From: Natronogracilivirga saccharolytica
Lineage (GTDB): Bacteria > Bacteroidota > Rhodothermia > Balneolales > Natronogracilivirgulaceae
Direction: 5' to 3'
NCBI RefSeq assembly: GCF_017921895.1
Contig: NZ_JAFIDN010000001.1
Coordinates: forward strand, 372,001 to 436,000
DNA length: 64,000 bases
The notes below the pieces were generated by a model. It saw only the letters and a program-made list of their open reading frames with translations, ran no database searches and was not told the DNA's origin. A program made the position numbers and the translations under genes. Position 1 is the stretch's first letter. Every line of letters begins with the position of its first letter. Shown here one piece after another: positions 18,275 through 26,373 of this stretch.

Positions 18275-18311
18275 AGATAAATAAATCATGGATACCATGA
18301 TTTATTTATCT
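18275..18311. terminator. Perfect 17-bp inverted repeat with 3-nt loop
   Basis: AGATAAATAAATCATGG is an exact reverse complement of 18295-18311 around the loop ATA. It lies between the convergent M48 and porin genes. The stem is AT-rich and has no T run after it on the plus strand, so it may end transcription in tandem with the neighbouring hairpin or act as a protein site. Confidence 0.5.
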
Positions 18312-18317
18312 GTCCTC

Positions 18318-18363
18318 AAAAAAAGAGCCCCTTCCAAACCGTTTTCGGATTGAAAGGGGCCTC
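18318..18363 (-). terminator. Rho-independent terminator of the phosphate module
   Basis: On the minus strand GAG-CCCCTT pairs with AAGGGG-CTC, an inner CAATCCG/CGGTTTG stem continues the helix, and seven T residues follow. It lies about 100 bases beyond the porin stop codon. Confidence 0.85.
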
Positions 18364-18463
18364 CTGCAGCTACGTTATATCAGCCTGTTACCGTGACTGA
18401 CAGATCCGGTTTAATTAGACGAAGGGATCCGGATCAATCCCCGTGGCGTCGTACTGAATATGA

Positions 18464-20101
18464 TTACCACTCATACTGGAATCTGAGAGCGAAGGACCAT
18501 CCTTTCGTGCTCCGCACTTCAGGATCGCCTGCGAGGTTCTCAACGGGCTTCTGATAGCGTCCGTCCATGTACATGACATTCAGCTTTGTAACAATTCCCG
18601 TCTCGGGGAACCAGTTCAGTCCCAGAGTAAAGCGGTCAACCTTCTGTCCGCCGGCATACTGATCACCCTCAAAAAGATCTTCATCAAACAGGTGATTTCC
18701 ATCAGCATCAACAGCATACTGATCGGTATAGCCGTTCATATGCGCATAACGGGCAGTAAGCATCCAGGCTCCGGCTCCGCCTTCAGATACCGGACTGCTG
18801 ACGTACTGGTTGCCAAAGTCACCGCTGAATGAGCGATAGGTCCGGCGGTCGTTGCTCAGGAAGAACGTGCCTTCGATGTACCATCCGCTTTGTGTAACGG
18901 TTTCGTCGTAATAGTCCAGCCATTCCACATTATCGATTTCTGCTTCTTCCAGTTCTCCGGCAAAATTATCAACCGTGAGGTCATCCGGACGGTTGAAATT
19001 GGCCCACAGATACTCACCCTGAAGTGTCAGTCTTTCATAACCCGTTGCAGCTTCGAGTGCATAGGTTTGATGGTGCTTGATCCCTTCAAGATCATGACGG
19101 CCTACAAAGCGAACCTCAGCGGCGCGCTGCCCCGTTCTGGTACGCTTTCGTACCGGCATGTATCCTTTGACCATTTCTTCTCCGTCACCGTCTACCGACA
19201 GGTCATCCCCACGTCCATAGGCGTTCTCGCGATGCTGGAAGCTACCGCCAAGGTGGACAAACAGCGCCTGTGACTGATCATCAAGCGGTGCAAAACTTCC
19301 CCGGAACGTTGTGGCCCATCCTTCGTTGATGTCCCGTTCGCGTTCCTGTGCGCCCCAGGTATTGCCGCCAAAAATTCCACCACCAAGATACCATCCCGGA
19401 CGGAGGGTCTCATACATCAGACCGATTGAACGGCTGCTGCTGGGACGAAGCGCATCAACAGGAGCGGCGCGCTCGAGGAAGGTGATTCTTCTTGAGCTGG
19501 TATGGCTTTCCATGCTGAAGGGCTCTTTGAAGTGACCGAATGCCAGACGACCATGATCAAACAGATAGGCCATATACAGGTTGGCAAATCGCACTTCTGT
19601 ATCACGGAACTCGGGTTCCACCTGCCATTCCCAGCGGTTATACATTACACCGAGCATACCCATTCGAATACGCCGGTGCCAGGTTCCGTAATGTGCGGTA
19701 CGCTCATCACCAAACTCGGCCCGGTTAACGGTATCGTTGCTGTCAAACAGGTTATAGGCCACGTCTGTCTGGAGACGACCGCGAATACCGATTCTGTGCT
19801 TTCCATCCGAGCTGGCGATGGCAAATTTGTGCGGGCGGATAATGACTTCCTGCCACTCAAGCGGAGTGGTGGGATCATATTCCAGTTCCGGATGCATGTC
19901 AATTGCCGCTTGCGGAACATCTTCGTCATGCTCATCTGCTGCTTCTTCGGCTTTTTCTTCTGTTGCTTCTTTTGTTTCCGGTTTCTTTTCATCAGCATCT
20001 GTGGCAAAAGCCGGCTGATAAAGCAGACCGGTCATCACAAATGCAACTACAATTGCCTGCAACCAGGGAATCTGGCTGTTTTTTTGTTTTGAATGTAACA
20101 T
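18464..20101 (-). CDS. OprO/OprP-type outer-membrane porin
   Basis: A 545-residue protein with a signal peptide (IVVAFVMTGLLYQPAFA), a Glu/Asp/Lys-rich linker and a porin O/P barrel. Supporting segments are HRIGIRGRLQTDVAYNLFD, WHRRIRMGMLGVMYNRWEW, LAFGHFKEPFSMESHTSSRR, FLERAAPVDALRPSSSRSIG, a C-terminal FTLGLNWFPE and a final aromatic (FQYEW). Members include phosphate- and polyphosphate-selective porins, which fits its place directly after the PiT gene. The ATG at 20101 has GAGG eight bases upstream; an ATG at 20119 overlapping the PiT stop (ATGA) is the alternative. The phosphate role is inferred from context and family. Confidence 0.85.
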   Translation of the reverse strand: MLHSKQKNSQIPWLQAIVVAFVMTGLLYQPAFATDADEKKPETKEATEEKAEEAADEHDEDVPQAAIDMHPELEYDPTTPLEWQEVIIRPHKFAIASSDGKHRIGIRGRLQTDVAYNLFDSNDTVNRAEFGDERTAHYGTWHRRIRMGMLGVMYNRWEWQVEPEFRDTEVRFANLYMAYLFDHGRLAFGHFKEPFSMESHTSSRRITFLERAAPVDALRPSSSRSIGLMYETLRPGWYLGGGIFGGNTWGAQERERDINEGWATTFRGSFAPLDDQSQALFVHLGGSFQHRENAYGRGDDLSVDGDGEEMVKGYMPVRKRTRTGQRAAEVRFVGRHDLEGIKHHQTYALEAATGYERLTLQGEYLWANFNRPDDLTVDNFAGELEEAEIDNVEWLDYYDETVTQSGWYIEGTFFLSNDRRTYRSFSGDFGNQYVSSPVSEGGAGAWMLTARYAHMNGYTDQYAVDADGNHLFDEDLFEGDQYAGGQKVDRFTLGLNWFPETGIVTKLNVMYMDGRYQKPVENLAGDPEVRSTKGWSFALRFQYEW

Positions 20102-20115
20102 ATAACTGCCCTCAT

Positions 20116-21438
20116 TCATTTATTAATAGTGTTGTACGACCCGGAATCTGCAAATTCATCTGCAGGAGAAACTCCGGTTGTTAGTGGCGAGCGTTTAATA
20201 CTGCTCAGAACCAACGGTCGCTCGCCGGTACCGTTTTTGTGCTGAAACTCTTTAATGCTTCGGGGAAAACCGGTACTGCACCGGATCTCTTTTTTATCGT
20301 TCATACCGGCATGTTCAATTACGAATGTATTTTCCGGAACAGGGCGCCACTCTGCCTTTTCCTGCAGCACAGAGGTCTGAAGGTCAATCCCCTGTTTTTT
20401 CACGACCTCCTGTTCAAATACATTTTGAACGAAGAAAAGTGCCACAAAACACAGGGCCGCGGCAATAACCGGTGTTATAACCCATCCGGAAGCAATGCGG
20501 CCGACTACCGCGTAGTTGATTCCGGTCCTCCCTTTCGCAATAGCCACACCCAGAATGGCGCCGATTATGGCTTGTGAGCTTGATACCGGTACAAGCGGTA
20601 ACGCCGGCAGCCCGATTGATAAAAGAAACCTTTCAATGCCCTGTGAGGCGAAGACAAAAAGCACCAGAGATTTGGCCAGCACAACTATCAGTGCCAGCAA
20701 GGGGGTAAGCTTGAAAATATCGTTGCCTACCGTTGTCATCACCCGGTAGGAGTAGGTGTAAATTCCGACCCCGATTGCCGCCGAACCAATGAGAAACAGC
20801 TGCTGCGTGCTGGTGAAGTCCAGTAAACCACCGATGGTCACCGTTTCAAAAGGATTGGCAAACACGAACATCCCCATCACGTTCGCAATATTGTTGGCTC
20901 CGAGACTGTAAGCCCCGAAAGCACCTACAACAATCAACCCCATGCGTGTCCAGGCATCCATCTGCAGCATGTGGATTTTGGCCGAGCCCAGATATTTTTT
21001 GGCAAGCAGGTAGAGCCCGATGGCAAATATTCCGGCCAGAATCGGTGAGAATATCCAGGTTCCCACAATTTCAGCCAGCGCTTTGTAGTCGGTCGGAGAA
21101 CCGGTAAACAGGTTCCAGCCCAGAATGGCACCTACTACAGCCTGGGAGGTAGAAACCGGAAGTTTCATGCGCGTCATTACCGTTACGGTAAATCCGGCCA
21201 TCAGTGCAACGGTAAAGGATCCTGCGAGAGCATTCACGGCTCCGAGCTGACCCAGTGTTTCGGTAGTCCCGGCCCCGCTTAACACGGCTCCAAGAATTAC
21301 GAATATGGTGGAAACCAACGCTGCTGTACTGAAACGGACCATACGGGTCCCGACGGCGGTACCAAAAATATTGGCACCGTCATTGGCTCCCAGCGACCAG
21401 CCGAGAAATAACCCGCTAATTAAAAAGATCCATTCCAT
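20116..21438 (-). CDS. PiT-family inorganic phosphate transporter
   Basis: A low-affinity ion-coupled phosphate permease with about ten membrane helices. Both internally repeated signatures are present: GANDGANIFGTAVGTRM near the N-terminus and SLGANNIANVMG in the second half, with PVSTSQAVVGAILGW and PVSSSQAIIGAILGV as the paired loops. The last 85 or so of the 440 residues form a hydrophilic tail that ordinary PiT proteins lack; it might bind the neighbouring DUF47 protein. It sits 17 bases after the DUF47 gene and runs into the porin gene. The coupled ion (H+ or Na+) cannot be told. Confidence 0.92.
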   Translation of the reverse strand: MEWIFLISGLFLGWSLGANDGANIFGTAVGTRMVRFSTAALVSTIFVILGAVLSGAGTTETLGQLGAVNALAGSFTVALMAGFTVTVMTRMKLPVSTSQAVVGAILGWNLFTGSPTDYKALAEIVGTWIFSPILAGIFAIGLYLLAKKYLGSAKIHMLQMDAWTRMGLIVVGAFGAYSLGANNIANVMGMFVFANPFETVTIGGLLDFTSTQQLFLIGSAAIGVGIYTYSYRVMTTVGNDIFKLTPLLALIVVLAKSLVLFVFASQGIERFLLSIGLPALPLVPVSSSQAIIGAILGVAIAKGRTGINYAVVGRIASGWVITPVIAAALCFVALFFVQNVFEQEVVKKQGIDLQTSVLQEKAEWRPVPENTFVIEHAGMNDKKEIRCSTGFPRSIKEFQHKNGTGERPLVLSSIKRSPLTTGVSPADEFADSGSYNTINK

Positions 21439-21455
21439 TGCTTAGTATATTTTTT

Positions 21456-22103
21456 CTATATGTAGCGTTTAATTGCAGCTATAGCCAGACGGTCGCAGAC
21501 ATCCTCAGCTTCATCGGCAATCTGCTCGATATTATGTGCAAAGTACCTGAGGTGGATTTTGTGACTCAGGCGCAGATTGGTTCGCTGAAACAGGTCACGC
21601 TTGTATTTTTCGGCGATCCGGTTGGTCTCCTCGCGTGAAAACTGAACCTGCTTGATATTGTCCCTTACTGCGGACAGATCCCGGAAATAGGCCCGGATGG
21701 CTTTCACCATATTTTCCGATGCCTCAATGGCATTAAATGCCAGATCTTCGTGAAGTTCGTTGAGATCTTCGAGGGTTTCAGGAATCTCGACGGAAAACTC
21801 AAGAAGGGTATCGGTAATCTTGTTCAGAACAGCGTCGGAATGTTCGAGCAGACCCAGGACATCGCCACGGAACTCGGGAATGAGCGTTCGCAGGTACAGT
21901 TTGGTCTCCACATTTCTCCGCAGCGTATCGGCCTGTTTTTCGAGACTTCTCAGCTCGCTGAGTCGTCCTTCAAATTCATCTTTTCTGCCGTGCAGATAAA
22001 ATTGTACACCTTTCTTGAACAGCAGACCTCCCTCTACTATCATATCAAGAAAGTCGTCAATTTCACCTTCAATCTGTTTGTGTTTGGTAAATAGCTGAGC
22101 CAT
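21456..22103 (-). CDS. DUF47 (PhoU-like) phosphate transport regulator
   Basis: A 215-residue all-helical protein of the DUF47/TIGR00153 family, related to PhoU. Features are the FLDMIVEGGLLFKKGVQFYL helix, SLEKQADTLRRNVETKLYL with the conserved E...AD metal-binding pattern, and the mirrored IEQIADEAEDVCDRL near the C-terminus. Such genes typically precede pit genes and are thought to gate or regulate PiT transport. Here the gap to the PiT gene is 17 bases, so co-expression is near certain. It acts at the inner face of the membrane. Confidence 0.9.
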   Translation of the reverse strand: MAQLFTKHKQIEGEIDDFLDMIVEGGLLFKKGVQFYLHGRKDEFEGRLSELRSLEKQADTLRRNVETKLYLRTLIPEFRGDVLGLLEHSDAVLNKITDTLLEFSVEIPETLEDLNELHEDLAFNAIEASENMVKAIRAYFRDLSAVRDNIKQVQFSREETNRIAEKYKRDLFQRTNLRLSHKIHLRYFAHNIEQIADEAEDVCDRLAIAAIKRYI

Positions 22104-22144
22104 GATATTCCGTTACATTGGATAAATGAGAGATTGTCTGTCTG

Positions 22145-23782
22145 TCAGAATATTCCGAATACACCATCCGGAGTGATACCCAGCCAGCGATAGTATGTTT
22201 CTCCAAGCAGAATGTTCAGGAAATATCCGATTACCATCAGGGTAAAACCGAACTTGAAGGCATCCTTGAGATCGTACCGGTCGGTTTCGTAAAGAAGTGC
22301 TGCTGGTTTACTGTTGAAATAGAGTACCCAGACATATTCAATCATGAATGCTGTCGGCAGTGCCAGACTGAGCACGCTGATATCAAACCGCTGGGCGACA
22401 CCGATCGCGATGGGTATGAAGAGCATGGTACGCATGGTTTTGGACTGGAAGATCAGCGCACTGTAACACATCACGCCGGTCATGAGCATATACAATACCC
22501 AGAACGGGGTCTCATCCTGAATACCCAGGCCGTCGAAAAAGGCATTGACACTGAGCGAGGGCAGATCTGTGTGATTGAATCCTGCCCCAAGTGTGTAAGC
22601 ACCGGCCGAAAACAGCATGAGGTGCCACGGGATATCGACCTGGTTCCATGTCACAATACCGTATCTCGGCAAGAGGGCAATAATAGCCCCGACAAATGCA
22701 ACCGCCGTAGCACTTACACCATGGATGCGGTCGGTTGCCCAGAGCGTCAGGATTGCGAGAAATATGATAATGGTTTTGATCTCCTGATAGTCGATCTTTC
22801 CTAGCTTATCATACTCTTTTTTGAGCATATCCATTCCCCCGCTGATCTGAGGCACACGCTCATCCGGCTTAAGCGGAAAAAAGACTTTCATGGCCAGAAT
22901 ATAGCCTATGAACATCATGCCGACCATTGTGGGAAACATGGCAACCATCCAGTCTGCAAAATAGACATTGCCATCAATGGCGCCGCTGATCAACGCTGCT
23001 GCAAGCAGGTTGGCTCCCGAACCGGTCACAAAAGCACCGGCACCGAGATTGATATTCAGCAGGTTTTGAAGCACAATACTTCGGCCAAAGTTGTTCTTTT
23101 TGTTTCCGCCTTCTGCTCCGTACACGGCTGCAATTACCATAAAAATGGGCAGGAGAATAGCTGCCTTGGCCGTCGTGGCAGATATGAACGCCGACAATAC
23201 CGTATTGATCAGAATAAAACTGATGAAAATGGATCCGGCATTTTTACCGAATTTCAGAATAAACCAGAGAGCGAAACGCTTCGCCACACCCGTTGCCACA
23301 AGCATGCTTGCCAGAACAAACGACATGATGTTCAGCCACATCACCGGATGCCCGAGCTGCGCGTATGCCTCCCTTTCCGGAAGCACACCGGTGAGAACCA
23401 GGGAAATAATCAGAATCAGAGAAACCTGATAGTTGGGGATGGCTGCAGTAATCCAGAGAATGATGGCTGCCAGAAAGATGGCCAGCATGAAATGATTTTT
23501 CTGGCTGAATTTGTCATCACCCACATCGGTAAGTATTTCCACAGCGGTGTCTGACTGGATCGAATCCACATCAAACTCCTGCAAATAGGGAATTTCAATA
23601 ACAAAAGCGAATAGTATGAATACCACGACCGCAAGCGGGGCTCCGATCGTGGCCATCCACTGCTCGGCGGGAGACTTCTTCCGGGTCGGAAGCTTTTCAA
23701 TGGAGTAATTCGTCATGTCCAGCGGATCATACGAATTTCCTTCCGCATCAGTTTTCAAGTGTTCCTTTTTGCTGTCACTCAT
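22145..23782 (-). CDS. SLC13/DASS-type anion:Na+ symporter
   Basis: A 545-residue inner-membrane transporter with about twelve helices after a 40-residue cytosolic N-terminus. The first transport motif region contains LSAFISATTAKAAILLPI and GAFVTGSGANLLAAALISG, and the second half has the inverted repeat around WHLMLFSAGAYTLGAGF. Family members carry dicarboxylates, sulfate or phosphate with sodium. Its place 41 bases before the DUF47 gene suggests an inorganic or phosphorylated anion, but the substrate is not readable. The canonical SNT triplet is replaced by SGAN in the first repeat. Confidence 0.8.
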   Translation of the reverse strand: MSDSKKEHLKTDAEGNSYDPLDMTNYSIEKLPTRKKSPAEQWMATIGAPLAVVVFILFAFVIEIPYLQEFDVDSIQSDTAVEILTDVGDDKFSQKNHFMLAIFLAAIILWITAAIPNYQVSLILIISLVLTGVLPEREAYAQLGHPVMWLNIMSFVLASMLVATGVAKRFALWFILKFGKNAGSIFISFILINTVLSAFISATTAKAAILLPIFMVIAAVYGAEGGNKKNNFGRSIVLQNLLNINLGAGAFVTGSGANLLAAALISGAIDGNVYFADWMVAMFPTMVGMMFIGYILAMKVFFPLKPDERVPQISGGMDMLKKEYDKLGKIDYQEIKTIIIFLAILTLWATDRIHGVSATAVAFVGAIIALLPRYGIVTWNQVDIPWHLMLFSAGAYTLGAGFNHTDLPSLSVNAFFDGLGIQDETPFWVLYMLMTGVMCYSALIFQSKTMRTMLFIPIAIGVAQRFDISVLSLALPTAFMIEYVWVLYFNSKPAALLYETDRYDLKDAFKFGFTLMVIGYFLNILLGETYYRWLGITPDGVFGIF

Positions 23783-23870
23783 CGTTCGAAATATTATTGA
23801 TTTAAAGCAACATTTAGTGGCAGGGACCTCCGCCGCGTTTCAGGCTTCTGAAAGCATTACATGAATGAAA

Positions 23871-23915
23871 TATGTCCGGCGGTCTGCACGTCCGACACAG
23901 ACCTGACCGGACATA
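23871..23915. repeat. Two-part inverted repeat between CYTH and SLC13 genes
   Basis: TATGTCCGG (23871-23879) pairs exactly with CCGGACATA (23907-23915), and inside it GGTCTG pairs with CAGACC. The 147-base gap it fills separates two halves of the phosphate module. No T run follows, so partial termination, mRNA stabilisation or protein binding are all possible. Confidence 0.45.
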
Positions 23916-23929
23916 CTCCTGCTACGGTC

Positions 23930-24397
23930 CTACCAGTTTTTATAGGGATTTTTCATTAGCATGGAATTGAAGTACCTGGCATCGCCGGTCACTTCTTCAC
24001 CCAGCCAATCCGGCTTTTCGAACTTCTGGTCAACCGAGTCAAGCTCCACTTCAGCGACCGTCAGTCCGTCGTTGTCACCATAAAATTCATCGACTTCAAA
24101 CGTATGCTGGCCTGCCTTCACCAGATAGCGTGTTTTATCGATCACACCGGGTTCGCAAATTTTGAGCAGGTCATTTGCTTCATCGGCAGGAATCTCTTTT
24201 TCCCATTCAAATCTGCTGGCACCGGATTCGTCACCGATTCCTTTGATGGTGAGGAATCCCTTGTCACCCTTCACCCTGACCCTGACCGTCCGTTCCGGCA
24301 CTGATGAAAGATAGCCCTGTATGATCCTTGTTTCCTTGAAGGCGTCCTTTTTAAAATCGCCTTTGACGAGAAACTTGCGTTCAATTTCCTGAGACAT
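23930..24397 (-). CDS. CYTH-domain (triphosphate tunnel) protein
   Basis: A 155-residue single-domain CYTH protein. It starts MSQEIERKFLV, the defining ExExK-type motif (here EIERKF), followed by RTVRVRVKGDKGFLTIKG and the FEVDEFYGDNDGLTVAEVEL stretch with alternating charged residues that line the tunnel. Bacterial members of this size hydrolyse inorganic tripolyphosphate or related triphosphates. Its place in a phosphate uptake cluster makes a tripolyphosphate or polyphosphate substrate likely. It is cytosolic and 66 bases downstream of the related 24464-25108 gene. Confidence 0.88.
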   Translation of the reverse strand: MSQEIERKFLVKGDFKKDAFKETRIIQGYLSSVPERTVRVRVKGDKGFLTIKGIGDESGASRFEWEKEIPADEANDLLKICEPGVIDKTRYLVKAGQHTFEVDEFYGDNDGLTVAEVELDSVDQKFEKPDWLGEEVTGDARYFNSMLMKNPYKNW

Positions 24398-24463
24398 AAT
24401 TTCGGTTATTTGAATTTGTATCGGTTTCAGTTTGATAATCCGCCCAATAATACCGGCTGTGCA

Positions 24464-25108
24464 TCATTCATTTGCAAGCGGCTTGTCGATCATCCCGGTT
24501 ACCCTTTTTATGGCCTGCAGATAGTTGATGTTTTCGACACTCTCAAGGCCGACATCAGCCATCGTCTTTTTAATATCTTCGATCTCGGTTGACTCGGAGT
24601 TGATCGTCGCGACTTTGGCGCCGTTGATGGTGACATAACCGAACTCACATATGGTGTCATTCACCATGTAGCCGAACCGCTGCTTGTGAACCCGTGCAGA
24701 TTCCAGTTCCGGATGGTCTTTGACCAGTTGAAGAAATTCTTCCAGCGTATATTCTTCTTTGGTCAGTTCTCCCATATCCACCTGGAATGCAGGAATAACC
24801 TCCTTTTCCAGCATCTCTTTTTTCATCGGGAACTCACCCTTCATGAGCGGATTCCATTGCTCCAGACCATCAACTGTCTTGATGAAGGTTTTGATGTCCA
24901 TCTTTCCGTCACGAATTTTGGTGTTGTTGACATCGTTGGTACGCGACAAAATGTATATCTCATCAGAATGGCGTTCCCATACTTTTTCCGGTACAGGAAC
25001 CGATAACCGGGACATTCTGTAATGAGCGTGACTAAAGTCCTGTCCGAAAGTCCGGAATTCGAATCTGGGTTTTGAAGCTTCGCCGATATTCAGTTTATCC
25101 TTACTCAT
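24464..25108 (-). CDS. Putative divergent CYTH-like protein
   Basis: A 214-residue cytosolic protein without an obvious named family. Several strands have the alternating charge pattern of triphosphate tunnel enzymes: RFEFRTFG near the N-terminus, TKIRDGKMDIKTF, HKQRFGYMVNDTICEFGYVT, INGAKVATINSESTE, and a closing ENINYLQAIKRVTGM that recalls the last CYTH helix. About 60 residues longer than its neighbour, it may have an inserted helical segment. The fold is my inference. The ATG at 25108 was chosen over a TTG three codons upstream. It is the first gene of the minus-strand phosphate module and faces the divergent sensor operon. Confidence 0.55.
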   Translation of the reverse strand: MSKDKLNIGEASKPRFEFRTFGQDFSHAHYRMSRLSVPVPEKVWERHSDEIYILSRTNDVNNTKIRDGKMDIKTFIKTVDGLEQWNPLMKGEFPMKKEMLEKEVIPAFQVDMGELTKEEYTLEEFLQLVKDHPELESARVHKQRFGYMVNDTICEFGYVTINGAKVATINSESTEIEDIKKTMADVGLESVENINYLQAIKRVTGMIDKPLANE

Positions 25109-25256
25109 GATTTTCAATTTTTTGGTGACTATTCCGGTTTAAACAAAGTTTGGTAAGCGCTTTTACAAACAGCATGCCAATTGCACTTCAAATCTGCAGA
25201 TCAGGCTCTTTTTTGATCTGAGGCATGTTGCATGCATGGTTTCGGACTCAGCAACC

Positions 25257-25312
25257 GGCGAAATACCGCCAGGATCGGCGACATATCGCCACTATCACGG
25301 CGAAATCTCGCC
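25257..25312. promoter_or_regulatory. Three phased palindromic boxes between divergent operons
   Basis: GGCGAAATACCGCC (25257-25270), GGCGACATATCGCC (25277-25290) and GGCGAAATCTCGCC (25299-25312) share the form GGCG-A-N-AT-N-N-CGCC, with centres 20 and 22 bases apart, close to two helical turns. They lie about 150-205 bases upstream of the phosphate module start (25108, minus) and 135-190 upstream of the binding-protein ATG (25447, plus). The rest of the 340-base gap shows no gene. Array geometry suggests cooperative binding of one regulator, for which the NtrC-family protein encoded next door is the obvious candidate; that link is inference. Confidence 0.65.
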
Positions 25313-25332
25313 ATTTTAATTGCTTTTCTCAT

Positions 25333-25354
25333 TGACGATGGCTAAATATCGTCA
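25333..25354. promoter_or_regulatory. Fourth dyad upstream of the sensor operon
   Basis: TGACGAT and ATCGTCA form an exact 7-bp inverted repeat with an 8-nt spacer, 20 bases beyond the third palindromic box. It shares the CGA...TCG core of the boxes but is looser. It may be a weaker site of the same array or a leader hairpin. Confidence 0.35.
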
Positions 25355-25446
25355 GGTTGAACCGTTTCTCTTTACGGGTACGGTTTTTGCTCCTTATGAA
25401 AACAACTACCGTGACTATTTCTCACCGACATTTATTTTCGCATCCG

Positions 25447-26373
25447 ATGATCAGAAAAAAGATCCTCGTAATAAGTCTTGTGATTTTTCTGTTTGCTGTT
25501 GTGTTTACGCTATTTCTCCACCGATCCATAGTAGACATCACATCGCCGTATCCCGGTGAAGTTGAAACCGTCGAAGTGCTCCACCGGAGTCCGGCTGACA
25601 CTGTTCATTTCGGGGTCATTTCGCGTTTTCCTGCAAACATTCTTTATCAGGGGTACCAGCCTGTAATGGATTACCTTGGCAGAGAGTCGGACTATCACTT
25701 TGAGCTGGTCATCAGCAGGTCCTACATTGAAACCGTTCAGGGACTGGGTTCCGGTGAGCTGGACGCAGCATTTTTAGGATCATATATCTACACCAAATCG
25801 CGTGATGAATATAACATCATCCCCATACTTAAGCCGCTGAATAAAAACGGAGAACCCTTCTTTCATTCTGTGGTCATTGTAAGAGAGGACTCTGACAAGC
25901 ATGGGCTCCCACACCTGAAAGGGCACAGCCTGGCACTTCCTTCGGCACAGTCCTACTCGGGCAACTGGCTGTTCCGGTCCGGTTTTGATCAGTACAATAT
26001 GACCCGTGATGATCTGTCTGCAATTGAATACTTCGATCATCATCACTCGGTTGTCTACGAAGTCATACGGGGAAGCTTTGATGCAGGGAGCGTAAAAGAT
26101 CGTGTTGCAAGAGAATTTGAAGGCAGGGGTATTCGCGTGATTGATCAGTCGCCCCCGGTACCGGGATCTCCGATTGTCGTGCCGGAAGATTATGATGAAT
26201 ACAAAGTGGAAGCGATCTCCTCTGCACTCCTGAATATTGATCCGGACCATCCCGATTTTCAGGAGCTTATATCACGCTGGGACAAGGAGTTTGCATTCGG
26301 TTTCACCAGGGCCGAACCGCGTGATTACGATCATCTTCTTCCACAAATCAACCAGCCGGAGAGACAGCCATGA
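25447..26373 (+). CDS. PhnD-like phosphate/phosphonate-type substrate-binding protein, membrane-anchored
   Basis: A 308-residue protein with an N-terminal membrane anchor (KKILVISLVIFLFAVVFTLF) and a periplasmic binding domain of the PhnD/PF12974 type: VHFGVISRFPANILYQGYQP, YLGRESDYHFELV, GELDAAFLGSYIYT, then GHSLALPSAQSYSGNWLFR and GSFDAGSVKDRVA. No lipobox is evident. No ABC permease or ATPase accompanies it. Its stop overlaps the kinase start (ATGA), so it is probably the ligand-sensing part of the kinase pathway rather than a transporter subunit. Upstream in-frame ATGs at 25357 and 25396 would add a poorly fitting N-terminus. Confidence 0.75.
   Translation: MIRKKILVISLVIFLFAVVFTLFLHRSIVDITSPYPGEVETVEVLHRSPADTVHFGVISRFPANILYQGYQPVMDYLGRESDYHFELVISRSYIETVQGLGSGELDAAFLGSYIYTKSRDEYNIIPILKPLNKNGEPFFHSVVIVREDSDKHGLPHLKGHSLALPSAQSYSGNWLFRSGFDQYNMTRDDLSAIEYFDHHHSVVYEVIRGSFDAGSVKDRVAREFEGRGIRVIDQSPPVPGSPIVVPEDYDEYKVEAISSALLNIDPDHPDFQELISRWDKEFAFGFTRAEPRDYDHLLPQINQPERQP

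Noticed and set aside
25064-25080. A sigma-54 promoter for the phosphate module upstream of 25108
   Set aside because: The best minus-strand match lies at about 25165-25179, TGGCATG-N4-TTGTA, and has GT instead of the required GC at -12; too weak to list as a feature. The numbers given here only mark the region near the module start.
25447-26373. A phosphonate ABC transporter binding subunit
   Set aside because: No permease or ATPase gene is nearby and the protein keeps a membrane anchor while its gene overlaps a histidine kinase gene; a sensory role is more likely.
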